This document shows positions 1 to 8,118 of a DNA stretch of 64,000 nt, piece by piece (position 1 is the first letter of the stretch; every line of letters starts with the position of its first letter). Both the position numbers and the translations under genes were made by a program. Where the stretch lies: positions 228,645-292,644 of the forward strand of contig JAUYQQ010000015.1 of assembly GCA_030697165.1 (NCBI GenBank). The letters are read 5' to 3'. This DNA comes from Acidobacteriota bacterium (GTDB lineage: Bacteria > Acidobacteriota > Vicinamibacteria > Vicinamibacterales > UBA2999). The notes beneath the pieces were generated by a model. The model had not been told where the DNA came from. It did not search any database and saw nothing but the letters and a program-made list of their open reading frames with translations.

Positions 1-504
1 GTCAATCGGGCCGGCCGAGGCCAGCAAGGTGCTCTCCGGGTCTTCCGGGGTCTCCATCTTCGCGTCGACGACGATTGGCACCGTGCCCTGCAGCACCGCC
101 GACCACGCCGCCACAGACGCCTGCATCGCGGCCTTCCGTGCGGCGCCCCGGGCCGGGTCGTTGAAGCCGGTGCCCTCGGCGTCGGTGTAGATGATGGTGA
201 AGGTCGCGCCCGAGGCGGCCTGGATCGTGGCGTGCGGGTAGCTGACCATCAGGGCCCGGCTGACTGCGGGCCTGAACCGGGCGGCCTCGAGCTGCGGCGC
301 CGTCAGCCGCGCGCACTCGGTGCCCAGGGTGCCCTCAGCATTACGCGTGAACGACATGCCGTAGACCGGCACGCGGTAGCCGTTGGGCGTGCGCTGAATC
401 CCAAGGCGCTCGGCACCCGCCAGCCCGTCGGACGAAGCCGTCCCGGTGAGCAACGCGAGGGCGGCGACGAGGAACGACGTGCGCAGTTGGCGGATGGTGG
501 TCAT
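1..504 (-). CDS. Secreted protein of unknown function, 3' end outside the window
   Basis: The frame is open from an ATG at 504 to the window edge, giving 168 codons without a stop. The N-terminus (MTTIRQLRTSFLVAALALL) is a signal peptide, so the product is exported. Near residues 105-150 lies a stretch with TDAEGTGFND, a helical segment, a Trp and then TVPIVVDAKM. This GFND...W...PI.VDA arrangement recalls the N-terminal part of large secreted proteins that often carry PA or protease-associated domains further on; that is recalled family knowledge and the distinguishing C-terminus is missing. The gene is divergent from the amidohydrolase at 626, and about 120 bases between them must hold both promoters. 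No function is claimed. Confidence 0.7.
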   Translation of the reverse strand, partial: MTTIRQLRTSFLVAALALLTGTASSDGLAGAERLGIQRTPNGYRVPVYGMSFTRNAEGTLGTECARLTAPQLEAARFRPAVSRALMVSYPHATIQAASGATFTIIYTDAEGTGFNDPARGAARKAAMQASVAAWSAVLQGTVPIVVDAKMETPEDPESTLLASAGPID

Positions 505-625
505 GTCCCTGGTCCGTTGCCGAAATTTGCGCAGATTGGCTATCTAAGCGACAGGAACGGACATTATACACACACGTCCACCTCTGGCCTGACTCCGCGA
601 AGCGTCGAGGGTAACATCTGGAACC

Positions 626-2050
626 ATGAGATTCGCACCCGTGGCGCTGGCGCTGATGGCGACGGCGGCCACGACCTACGACATCACCGCGCAGCGGCCG
701 GAACTCGCGCCGGCCGTCAGGGCGTACATCACGACCGACGCCCCGGTCATTGTGCTGACGCACGCCCGCGTGATCGACGGCACCGGCGCGGCGCCGCGCG
801 AGGACCAGACCGTGGTCCTTCGCGATGGCAACATCGCCGCGATGGGCGACTTCGGTCGCGTGGCGATACCTGACGGCGCGACCACCATCGACCTCACCGG
901 TAAGAGCGTGATTCCGGGGCTGGTGATGGTGCACGAGCACCTCTACTACCCGAACGGTCCTGGCGTGTACGGCCAGTTGGGCGAGAGCTTCTCGCGGCTC
1001 TATTTGTCTGGCGGCGTGACCACCATGCGCACCGGCGGCAACGTCAACGGCTTCATGGACCTGAACATGGCGAAGCTGATCGAGAGCGGCCAGAAGCCAG
1101 GGCCGGCCATCGACGCAACCGCGCCGTACCTGAACGGGCCCAACTCGTTTATCCAGATGCGCACGCTCAAGGGACCGGAAGACGCGCGCCGGCAGGTCCA
1201 GTACTGGTCAGACGAGGGCGCCACGTCGCTCAAGCTCTACATGCAGATCACGCGCGGCGAGCTGGCCGCCGCGGTTAACGAGGCCCACCGCCGCGGCATC
1301 AAGGTCACCGGCCACCTGTGCTCGGTGACCTATGCCGAAGCCGCGGCACTCGGCATCGACAACCTCGAGCACGGGTTCTTCGCGGCCACAGATTTCGTCA
1401 CGGACAAGAAACCGGACACCTGCCCCGGTCAGGGCGTCGGGCAGAAGTCCATCGCTGCCCTTGATGAGAACGGCGCGCCGTTCAAGGCGCTGGTCAAGAC
1501 CCTGATCGACCACAACGTCGCGGTGACCTCGACGCTGACGGTCTTCGAGACGTTTACGCCGGGCCGGCCCAAGCCGCCCGGCCTCGAGGTGCTGACGCCG
1601 CAACTGCGCGAGCAGTTCGAACAGAACTACGCGCGCACCGCCCAGAACAGGGAATCGATCTACACGACGCTGTTTCCCAAGGGCATGGCGCTCGAACGCG
1701 CCTTCGCCAGGGCGGGCGGCCTGCTGATTGCCGGCACCGATCCCACCGGTGGCGGCGGCGTGATCCCCGGCTTTGCCAATCAGCGCCAGGTCGAGTTGTT
1801 CGTGGACGCCGGCTTCACGCCACTCGAGGCGATCTCGATCTCGACCCTGAACGGCGCACGCTACCTGGGGCGCGACGCCCGCGTGGGCAGCCTGGCAGTC
1901 GGCAAGCAGGCCGACCTCGTCGTGATTGACGGCAACCCTGCCGCAACGATCGCCGACATCCGCAAGGTCGAGACGGTCTTCAAGCAAGGCATTGGCTACG
2001 ACCCGGCGAAGCTGATCGCCTCGGTGACTGGCAAGGCGGGCCTGTGGTGA
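626..2050 (+). CDS. Exported amidohydrolase-family metal-dependent hydrolase
   Basis: This 474-residue protein starts with a short signal peptide and belongs to the amidohydrolase superfamily (imidazolonepropionase/prolidase-like). The beta-sandwich lead-in reads VLTHARVIDGTG. The first metal motif appears as MVHEHLYYP (HxH, about residues 110-115), later metal histidines fit GHLCSV and LEHGFF, and the terminal Asp fits AGTDPTGGGG. The C-terminus has the usual GSLAVGKQADLVVIDGNP segment. Such enzymes hydrolyse amide, imide or cyclic C-N bonds; the substrate cannot be read from sequence. The last bases overlap the next gene, which suggests translational coupling. Confidence 0.85.
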   Translation: MRFAPVALALMATAATTYDITAQRPELAPAVRAYITTDAPVIVLTHARVIDGTGAAPREDQTVVLRDGNIAAMGDFGRVAIPDGATTIDLTGKSVIPGLVMVHEHLYYPNGPGVYGQLGESFSRLYLSGGVTTMRTGGNVNGFMDLNMAKLIESGQKPGPAIDATAPYLNGPNSFIQMRTLKGPEDARRQVQYWSDEGATSLKLYMQITRGELAAAVNEAHRRGIKVTGHLCSVTYAEAAALGIDNLEHGFFAATDFVTDKKPDTCPGQGVGQKSIAALDENGAPFKALVKTLIDHNVAVTSTLTVFETFTPGRPKPPGLEVLTPQLREQFEQNYARTAQNRESIYTTLFPKGMALERAFARAGGLLIAGTDPTGGGGVIPGFANQRQVELFVDAGFTPLEAISISTLNGARYLGRDARVGSLAVGKQADLVVIDGNPAATIADIRKVETVFKQGIGYDPAKLIASVTGKAGLW

Positions 2051-2943
2051 GGCGGCAACCCGCCGTCTCGTCTCCCGTCATTGCCAAGGGGGTCGTTTTC
2101 CTGCGTGCGTCTCTGTCGAACTGGCGAAGTGGCGATGCCATCCGTGCGCTGCTCGAAGCCGGCGCGCGTGGCTACGACGTGGGCGATTCGTTGGACGAGA
2201 CGCTCAACTTCCTGAAGAAGCCGGCGACGTGGGATCAGGACAAGACGCCAAGCGGCTTCGCCGACCAGCGCCTCGCGCGGGTGCAGTTGGCCAGCGCCCT
2301 GGCGGTCGCCGAGCGGCACGGCAAGGCCGCCAGCACCGACCTGGAAGCCGCCGCGAAGCTGCTGGTCGCCGAGCAGGCCGCCAACGGATCCTGGGAGCTC
2401 GACCAATCCCAGGGCCTCGGCTCCCCCGCGACCTACGGCACGATTCTCGCGACCTGGTCGGCGCGCACGTCGCTGATTGCGTCCGGCATGCTGCCTGACC
2501 ACTTCACGATCGTCCAGGCCGACCGCTGGCTGCGGGGGATGACGGTCGAGACCGTATTCGAAGCATCGTCCTTGCTGCTCGCGCTCGATCTCACCGGCGA
2601 CGTCATGGCCGATGGCCTGCGCCGCTCGGCGCTCAGCCTCGTGCGCACCGGCCAGGCGGCGAACGGCGGCTGGGGGCCCGACGCCACCGCGCCGCCTCAG
2701 GTGTTCGACACCGCCCTGGCAGTGCTGGCCCTCAGTGCGCTCAACGTGGAGCCGCGAATCGCGCGGTCGACGTACCGGCCAGAGGAGTTGCTGGAGGCGA
2801 TCGCCAAGGGCAAGGCGTTCATCGAGTCGCAACAGCAGGACGACGGCAGCTGGCCCGAGACCACCCGGCCCGCAGGCCAGATCAGCTACGCCCAGCGCAT
2901 CTCAACTACCGGCTGGGCACTGCTCGCGCTGCTGGCCAAATAA
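2044..2943 (+). CDS. Prenyltransferase/squalene-oxidase repeat protein
   Basis: This 299-residue protein begins with GTG at 2044 and overlaps the amidohydrolase stop by 7 bases, so the two are probably one operon. It contains several alpha-helical repeats closed by QW-like motifs: GSWELDQ, GGWGPDA and DDGSWPETT. These resemble the alpha/alpha-barrel repeats of squalene-hopene cyclases and protein prenyltransferases. It is far shorter than a hopene cyclase (600 or more residues), has no DXDD motif that I can see and no signal peptide. It is therefore better called a repeat-fold protein than a cyclase. Pairing with an exported amidohydrolase is unexplained. Confidence 0.7.
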   Translation: MVRRQPAVSSPVIAKGVVFLRASLSNWRSGDAIRALLEAGARGYDVGDSLDETLNFLKKPATWDQDKTPSGFADQRLARVQLASALAVAERHGKAASTDLEAAAKLLVAEQAANGSWELDQSQGLGSPATYGTILATWSARTSLIASGMLPDHFTIVQADRWLRGMTVETVFEASSLLLALDLTGDVMADGLRRSALSLVRTGQAANGGWGPDATAPPQVFDTALAVLALSALNVEPRIARSTYRPEELLEAIAKGKAFIESQQQDDGSWPETTRPAGQISYAQRISTTGWALLALLAK

Positions 2944-3180
2944 CACAGCCACCGATTAGACACCGATTAATCACCGATTCTGATCAGTTAAGGACCCGCG
3001 ACGCCGGGCACGCCCGGCGTCAAGCGAGGATCCAGCAACCCGAGATCGAAAGAGGACGAACGACACAACTCTTTCGATCCTCGGGTTGCTGGATCCTCCC
3101 GCGGCCGGAGGCCGCTCGCGGGTCCGGCCGGTCGGTGTCTAATCTGTGATCAATCTGTGGCTGTGTTCAGTCCGTGGCTC
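2942..3180. repeat. Large imperfect inverted repeat (cruciform) filling the intergenic gap
   Basis: The roughly 300-base gap before the rhodanese gene is almost entirely an inverted repeat. The core arms are 3026-3054 and 3069-3098; they are complementary over 29 bases with one inserted G and enclose a 14-base loop. Outside them, 2942-2960 (acacagccaccgattagac) is partly complementary to the segment ending near 3168 (aatctgtggctgtgt). The same ACCGATTA/TCTAATCTGTG words recur at 62310-62349, so the outer part is a dispersed element. No reading frame inside it looks real. Confidence 0.8.
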
Positions 3181-3243
3181 AGCGGGCGCGGATGCTGCGT
3201 TGCCGTCGAAGACGGGATAATATCTTTCGATACGGAGGCCCGA

Positions 3244-3669
3244 ATGCGACGGCTACTTGTGCTCGCTACCTTCCTCGTGATCCCGTTAGTGACCACGGCT
3301 CGGCAAGCGGCGGCGCCGCCCGCCACCTCGTCAGCTCAACCCAAGGCCCAACGAATGGCCGCGGACGATGTCATGACCCTCGTGGAGAAGGGACAGGTGT
3401 TTTTCCTCGATGTGCGTGAGCCGAAAGAGCTGGAGGAGTTCGGCACGTTCGAGGGTTACGTCAACATCCCGCTCGGCCAGCTCGAGAAGCGGCTCGCTGA
3501 GGTGCCCAAAGACAAGGCCATCATCACCGCTTGAAACGGCGGTGGCCGGGCGGCCCGTGCGGCCGCCTTACTCGAATCCAAGGGATACAACGTCATGGCG
3601 TTCTGCGGCCTTGGCGACTACAAGGGCAAGAAGCCGAAGGTCTTCCCGAAGGTGAAGCCAGGCGCCTAA
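3244..3669 (+). CDS. Exported rhodanese-like protein, candidate selenoprotein (TGA at codon 97)
   Basis: ATG 3244 follows GGAGG at good spacing. The product starts with a signal peptide (MRRLLVLATFLVIPLVTT) and a rhodanese fold (VFFLDVREPKELEEF, then YVNIPLGQLEKRL). At codon 97 (3532-3534) the frame meets TGA exactly where the catalytic Cys of the active-site loop belongs: AIITA-TGA-NGGGRAARAAALLE. Reading on, the frame continues with good rhodanese sequence (SKGYNVMAF, Cys121) to TAA at 3667-3669, 141 residues in all. A GC-rich hairpin follows the TGA directly. Selenocysteine-containing rhodanese-related proteins are known in bacteria, so UGA recoding is the simplest reading. A nonsense mutation or sequencing error is the alternative. 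No selenium genes lie in the window. Confidence 0.7.
3535..3567 (+). promoter_or_regulatory. Possible bacterial SECIS hairpin after the in-frame TGA
   Basis: Immediately after the TGA, positions +4 to +8 (ggcgg) can pair with +29 to +33 (ccgcc). Inside, +13 to +16 (cggg) can pair with +20 to +23 (cccg), leaving a 3-base apical loop (cgg) at +17 to +19. Known bacterial SECIS elements have a small apical loop with a G in its first two positions, about 16-37 bases after UGA, which this meets. Pairing was done by eye; the GC richness makes alternative folds likely. Confidence 0.45.
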
Positions 3670-3696
3670 CGTCCGGGCGCGGGTGACGCACCGTGG

Positions 3697-4005
3697 TCAC
3701 GAGAAATAGACGGCCGCGACGGCGCCCGTCGTGCCCCCGATCACGTAGGCGAGCTGTTCGATACGGGTATGCGCCTGGGCGATCCCCCGCGTGATGTGCC
3801 AGCTGGTGAACGCGATGAGCACGTTCACGATGACCACGCCCGCGAAATTCCGATCGGTGACGTAACGGATCGCAAGGGCGATCAAGCCGTACTGCACGAA
3901 CACAGTCGCGGCGAGCCGGATCGGCCCCTGCTCCAGGCGGCCGGCCGGAGCGGGGACGGAGGAGACTGCCCCTTCTGTCGAAGGGCTGGTGTCGCTGGCG
4001 GACAT
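3697..4005 (-). CDS. Small integral membrane protein of unknown function
   Basis: This 102-residue protein has a soluble N-terminal tail of about 25 residues and then two to three hydrophobic segments (VFVQYGLIALAIRYV, GVVIVNVLIAFTSW, AYVIGGTTGAVAAVYF). The last segment faintly resembles the AYxxGxxxG part of DUF5698-type membrane proteins, but this is too weak to assign. It starts 4 bases after the stop of the PPOX-fold gene and so is very likely co-transcribed with it. Confidence 0.6.
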   Translation of the reverse strand: MSASDTSPSTEGAVSSVPAPAGRLEQGPIRLAATVFVQYGLIALAIRYVTDRNFAGVVIVNVLIAFTSWHITRGIAQAHTRIEQLAYVIGGTTGAVAAVYFS

Positions 4006-4009
4006 GACA

Positions 4010-4534
4010 CTAAGTCTCGGTGGGGCGCCGTGGCTCGGTCAGCTCGTGCATGGTTCCCAGCTCAGGCGGCGTGTTGGTGAGCCAGCCCTTGGCCAACTCG
4101 TACAGCACGAACGGCTTGGGCTTGTTCACTTCCAGAAATTCCACGGCATGAGCGGTGACGCCGATCAGGACCATTCGTGGGTCGTCCGGAGTGCCGTGAC
4201 GCGAGTCGCCGTCATCACCGAACCACATTTTCCAATCTTCGGCATAGAGCTCTCGAATCTTGGCGCGATCCCGGGAGATCACGGCAATTCCCGACACCGA
4301 GATCCACTCCATGCTGCCGTCGCGAAAGTACGCCAGGTTGACATGTGCATCGTCGTCAATCTCGCGCAACTTGTCGGCGCCCTCGGTGGTAACGAACCAG
4401 AGATCCGCACCAGCGGCACGCTTCTGGTTGGCCATGGCCCGTGAGCGCAGGTGGCCATCTGCCCGACGCGTCGTCAGCATCGCGATCCCGATGTCATCGG
4501 CGAGTTCGTAGAAACGGTCGAGTTCGGTGGTCAT
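4010..4534 (-). CDS. Pyridoxamine 5'-phosphate oxidase-fold protein (general stress protein 26-like)
   Basis: The product (174 residues from ATG 4534, preceded by AGGAGC) has the split-barrel flavin-binding fold of general stress protein 26 homologues. Typical elements are MLTTRRADGHLRSRAMA, then LWFVTTEGADKLREI, HVNLAYFRDG and WISVSGIAVISRDRAKI, with the PPOX-like KMWF segment. Members bind FMN, FAD or related cofactors; the substrate is unknown. A longer in-frame start at 4594 exists but lacks a ribosome site. It leads a two-gene operon with the small membrane protein. Confidence 0.8.
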   Translation of the reverse strand: MTTELDRFYELADDIGIAMLTTRRADGHLRSRAMANQKRAAGADLWFVTTEGADKLREIDDDAHVNLAYFRDGSMEWISVSGIAVISRDRAKIRELYAEDWKMWFGDDGDSRHGTPDDPRMVLIGVTAHAVEFLEVNKPKPFVLYELAKGWLTNTPPELGTMHELTEPRRPTET

Positions 4535-4696
4535 CACAGCTGCTCCTAGCGTCCGAAGCGGGTCTGCGCTCCCCTTTCTGGGCAGCGCAGCCACTCTCGA
4601 TTGGACGCGAGGAACGAGGCTGCAAGATGCCCGCCATGCCGGGGGTGTGCTGGCTTCGGCTATTGGCTCACCCCAGGTGAGGGATGGCCGGCGACG

Positions 4697-6004
4697 CTAG
4701 TGTTTCCGCAGAGCCTTGATACCCCGCGCCACGAGCACATCGGCAACGGCATCGGGAGCAACGACGCGCTCGATCAGGGCGGTCGCCTCGGCGTGATCAC
4801 CGGACGCCGTCACGATTGCCGCTGCGTGATACAGCAGCCGTGGATCACGGGTGCCGAGGCGCAGCGCTTCGTCTGAAGCTCGACGGGCTTCCGCTATTCG
4901 GCCGGCTCCGAAATACGCCCACGCCAGGGTATCGAGCGTCATCACGTCGCGCCGGGTCGCCGCCGCTTCTTCGGCCAGGGCCACCGCTTCGGGCAAGTTG
5001 CGGCCGCGCTCGGCCAGGAACCGCGCCAGGCGCTCCGGTTGGCGGGCCCCCTCGGTCCAGCCCGAACGCTCGAGTTGCTCGGCCATCGCATAGTACTGAG
5101 CCGCCGTCGCCTGGTCCCCGAGTTCAGCCGACAGGTCACCGATAATCGCGGCGGTGTCGGCGGTAGGCCCCTGCGCGAGCTGCGCCTGGAACACCAGCCG
5201 CGCGCCCTTTAAGTCACCCTCGACGATCTTGATCTTGGCGAGACCAGCGTGCGCGAGGGGGTGCTTCGGAAAGGTCGCCGCGGCGCGTTCGAATTCGCGC
5301 TTCGCGTCGCCCAGGCGACCTTTGAGCAGCCACAGCTCGCCCACCTGCGCGTAGTGCCAGGTCTGGGCCTCGCTGTCGTTCGGGGAGGTGCCGTCGGCGG
5401 CGCGCTGCATGTATTCCAGCGCGCCATCCAAGTCCCCCTGCAGTTCGAGCGCATAGGCCACGCGCGCGTAGGCCGGCGGACCGGGCTGCAACCGGCCCAT
5501 GGTGTCAAAGGCCGCAAACGCCCGCGGGTAGTCGCCAAGTTCGAGATAGCCGTCACCTTGGGCACCGTAGTTCCACGCGTCGCGGGGATCCATCGCCTGC
5601 ACCTTGTTCGCCTGCGCGATTGCGGCGCCATAGCGATGCTGCGAGAGCAGCACCGCCGCCAGCATCCGCTGCCCCTCGTAGTGGTCGGGCTGCGCGGCAA
5701 GGAACGTTCGTAAGCGGGTCTCAGCTTCGTCGACCGCGCGGGCGTCGTTATTCACGCGCTGAAGCCGGAGCAGCGCGTCCGCGAGCCGAATCACCGCTGC
5801 GCCATCGTCCGGATGAGCCTGCAGCCGCGCGGTCATGGCGGAGACCGTCTCGGCCAACTGGGCGCGCGACGTCCCGACGCTGGGCAGCGTGGCCGCCGCC
5901 ACGGCGACGGGAGCGGCCGAGGTCTGACGCGCGTCACGCACCGTGGCCACCACCACGAAGGTGATGGCCACGATGGCGGCGGAGGGAACCAGCCAGCGAT
6001 TCAC
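4697..6004 (-). CDS. Membrane-anchored tetratricopeptide-repeat protein
   Basis: The GTG start at 6004 gives 435 residues. An N-terminal hydrophobic segment (VPSAAIVAITFVVVATV) acts as an anchor or signal sequence. The remainder is helical with TPR units, for example NYGAQGDGYLELGDYPRAFA, LALEAL-type pairs around ALEYMQRAADG, and AWAYFGAGRIAEARRASDEA. TPR proteins mediate protein contacts. The gene begins 8 bases after the DUF4331 gene, so the two are probably one transcript; the TPR protein may act on or with that secreted partner. Confidence 0.8.
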   Translation of the reverse strand: MNRWLVPSAAIVAITFVVVATVRDARQTSAAPVAVAAATLPSVGTSRAQLAETVSAMTARLQAHPDDGAAVIRLADALLRLQRVNNDARAVDEAETRLRTFLAAQPDHYEGQRMLAAVLLSQHRYGAAIAQANKVQAMDPRDAWNYGAQGDGYLELGDYPRAFAAFDTMGRLQPGPPAYARVAYALELQGDLDGALEYMQRAADGTSPNDSEAQTWHYAQVGELWLLKGRLGDAKREFERAAATFPKHPLAHAGLAKIKIVEGDLKGARLVFQAQLAQGPTADTAAIIGDLSAELGDQATAAQYYAMAEQLERSGWTEGARQPERLARFLAERGRNLPEAVALAEEAAATRRDVMTLDTLAWAYFGAGRIAEARRASDEALRLGTRDPRLLYHAAAIVTASGDHAEATALIERVVAPDAVADVLVARGIKALRKH

Positions 6005-6012
6005 GATTCTAC

Positions 6013-7365
6013 TTACCGGTTGCCGGCGTGAGGAATGCCGAGGTACGGGAACGACGACAGGAACGGCACGTCGTTGCTGTTGACGCCGTCGCCAAGCGCG
6101 TTATTCGGCGAGCGGCTGAAAGCCGGCGTCAGCGGGGTCGCACCCGCGGCCGCCTGGAGCACGATGTCGAGCACGTCGTCGCCGGGACGACGGCCGTTCG
6201 GGAAGCCGGCCACGTCGCCACCGAGCACACCGAGCCGGCTGAAAGACGATGCGGTGGCGGGCGGAATCATCATGTTCAGGCGCAGCATCTCGGCGGGCCG
6301 CACGTTGGCGGGCTGGTTAAGGCCGGCGATGCCCGTCAGGAAGATCGTCACCAAATCGTTGCGCGGAGCCGGTGGCGAATCGACATTGAAGATCAGCTTC
6401 AGCAGTTTCGGCACTTCCGGGTCGGTCACCCGATCAAGGGCGACCGCGTCGCTGGTCGGCTCGATGGCGTTGAAGGCGTCCTTGCGAGCGAGGTCGATCA
6501 CGGCCTCGTTCACCAGCGGATTGCCCAGGCGCGAGACCTGGACCAGCGCGCCGCTGTGGGTCTGGCCGCCCGGGGTCAGGGTGCGGGTCGCGAAGCGGCT
6601 GGCCGTGGACCACACGCCGATGATGGCGTTGGGATCGGTGGCGCCGGACGGCATCTGGCCGCTGCGCGCCAGAGCGGACTTCGGCACCTGAAGCGCCAGC
6701 GAACTGACGTTAAGCCCGGCGGTGCTGTCCTGGACCACGCCCGAACCGACGCCGAGCAGGTCGAAGATTCCGAGGTCGACGTAGAAGCCCTCATCGCGCT
6801 GACCCGCAAACACGCGCGTGTTGTTGGCCAGTTGCTGAATGCCGCCGCCAATGCCGCCGTAGTTCGGCGTCGAGCGGGGTCCGATGTTGGGCGGGGGAAC
6901 CGGGAGGCGCCCCGACAGTTCGGTCACGGTGCCGGTGCGGCGCGGTCCGTCGATGCGAACCAGCCGGTAGAACTGTCGAACGTTGAGATCGGGATCGTCT
7001 AGGCTGGTCACGGCGCCGGTGTTATACAAGAAGGTCGCCGGATTGCGGATTTCGGTCGTGAAGCGCCACTGGAAGGTGATGTCTTCGACCGCGTCGCCGT
7101 TGTTGTCGATGTGGATCTCGTAGACCACGTTCGGGTCGAACGAGTAGAAGTTGGGCCCACCGTCCGGGTTCTGGAACGGGATGAAGTTGGCGATGAGGGT
7201 GACCTTGTCCGGTTCGTCAGACGCCACCCAGGCGTAGACGTCGGTGTTGTCGGCCATCGGGTCCTGCGCCGTGAGCGGCGCCTCGCGGTGGCTCGAGGCC
7301 CGGCCCGGCATGACAGCCAGGGCGACACCAAAAACTGCAGCAATTCCAAGAACGCGTGAACGCAT
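6013..7365 (-). CDS. Exported DUF4331-family protein
   Basis: ATG 7365 is preceded by GGAGGAGC and begins a signal peptide (MRSRVLGIAAVFGVALAV); the 450-residue mature region opens with SSHREAPLTAQDPMADNTD. The SHREAP...DPxADxTDxYAW opening and the later DGxAVEDITFQW segment are typical of DUF4331 proteins, whose function is not known. Other marks are the repeated Asn/Asp-rich barrel-like segments and a C-terminal GDGVNSNDVPF. The gene runs divergently from the ECF sigma gene across about 190 bases. In several genomes DUF4331 proteins sit beside ECF regulators, so control by the neighbouring sigma factor is a reasonable guess. Confidence 0.85.
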   Translation of the reverse strand: MRSRVLGIAAVFGVALAVMPGRASSHREAPLTAQDPMADNTDVYAWVASDEPDKVTLIANFIPFQNPDGGPNFYSFDPNVVYEIHIDNNGDAVEDITFQWRFTTEIRNPATFLYNTGAVTSLDDPDLNVRQFYRLVRIDGPRRTGTVTELSGRLPVPPPNIGPRSTPNYGGIGGGIQQLANNTRVFAGQRDEGFYVDLGIFDLLGVGSGVVQDSTAGLNVSSLALQVPKSALARSGQMPSGATDPNAIIGVWSTASRFATRTLTPGGQTHSGALVQVSRLGNPLVNEAVIDLARKDAFNAIEPTSDAVALDRVTDPEVPKLLKLIFNVDSPPAPRNDLVTIFLTGIAGLNQPANVRPAEMLRLNMMIPPATASSFSRLGVLGGDVAGFPNGRRPGDDVLDIVLQAAAGATPLTPAFSRSPNNALGDGVNSNDVPFLSSFPYLGIPHAGNR

Positions 7366-7554
7366 GTAGGGCTCCTCCCAGGTCCGCAGTCGAGCGGATA
7401 TGGGTATAACGGGCACCGAGCCAGGATGGATTGGAGCGGCCCGGCCAGCTGAGCCAATCCAAACGAGCCGCTCAGCCGTTAGTCCTTGTAAGGCCAAAAG
7501 CTGGCAGCGCTGTTGGCGGACCGATCTCGCCGATCTGTTAGACTTTCGGTCACC

Positions 7555-8118
7555 GTGCACGTGACGGAACGGCAATCTTCTGAGGCAAAGGACAGGGAGC
7601 TTCTCGAACAGGTCGCCGCAGGCCAAGAGGATGCCGTGGCGGCCTTGTACGACCGGCATGGCCGCCTGCTGTTCGGCCTGGTGCTGAGAATCGTGAGAGA
7701 CCGCGCCGAAGCGGAAGAAATCCTACAGGAGGTCTTCTATTCGGTCTGGTCCAAGGCTCATTCGTATAATCCGGCGCTCGGGGTTCCAGCGGCCTGGCTC
7801 GTGCGGCTGGCCCGCAATCGTGCGATCGATCGCGTCCGGACCAACCACGTTCGTGAGCGGACCCATGAGGCCGCCGCTACGCCCATGGCCCCCGACTCGC
7901 CGGAGCAGGCGGCCGTGCGAGGGCAGCAGCAAGCGGGCGTCGTGGGTGCCCTTGGACGATTGCCAGACGAGCAGCGTGTGCTGATCGAACAGGCTTACTA
8001 CTGGGGCTGGACACAATCGGAACTGGCAACCCGATTCGGCCTGCCGCTCGGGACGGTAAAGACGCGAATCCGATCCGGAATGATCGCACTACGGGAGCAC
8101 CTGGCGAAGCATGAGTGA
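7555..8118 (+). CDS. ECF-type RNA polymerase sigma factor
   Basis: The product of about 187 residues has sigma region 2 (DAVAALYDRHGRLLFGLVLR, AEEILQEVFYSVW) and region 4 with a helix-turn-helix (WTQSELATRFGLPLGTVKTR). No region 1 or 3 is present, which is the ECF layout. GTG 7555 or GTG 7561 are the likely starts; neither has a strong ribosome site. The stop overlaps the ATG of the cupin gene, an arrangement usual for sigma/anti-sigma pairs. The partner type suggests group ECF11/SigE-like oxidative stress signalling, which is inference. Confidence 0.9.
   Translation: MHVTERQSSEAKDRELLEQVAAGQEDAVAALYDRHGRLLFGLVLRIVRDRAEAEEILQEVFYSVWSKAHSYNPALGVPAAWLVRLARNRAIDRVRTNHVRERTHEAAATPMAPDSPEQAAVRGQQQAGVVGALGRLPDEQRVLIEQAYYWGWTQSELATRFGLPLGTVKTRIRSGMIALREHLAKHE

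Noticed and set aside
1208..1987. Long open frame on the minus strand opposite the amidohydrolase at 626
   Set aside because: It is antisense to a gene with clear active-site motifs, has no family marks and reflects GC-rich codon periodicity.
2044..2943. Squalene-hopene cyclase
   Set aside because: It is half the usual length and lacks the DXDD motif.
3157..3534. Short rhodanese ending at TGA with an upstream start at 3157
   Set aside because: The start lies in the cruciform and lacks a ribosome site; ATG 3244 has GGAGG and a signal peptide. The end at TGA cuts the fold at the active site, so recoding or mutation must be considered.
6028..7002. Long plus-strand frame opposite the DUF4331 gene
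   Set aside because: It is Arg/His/Ala-rich antisense sequence, typical of shadow frames in GC-rich DNA.
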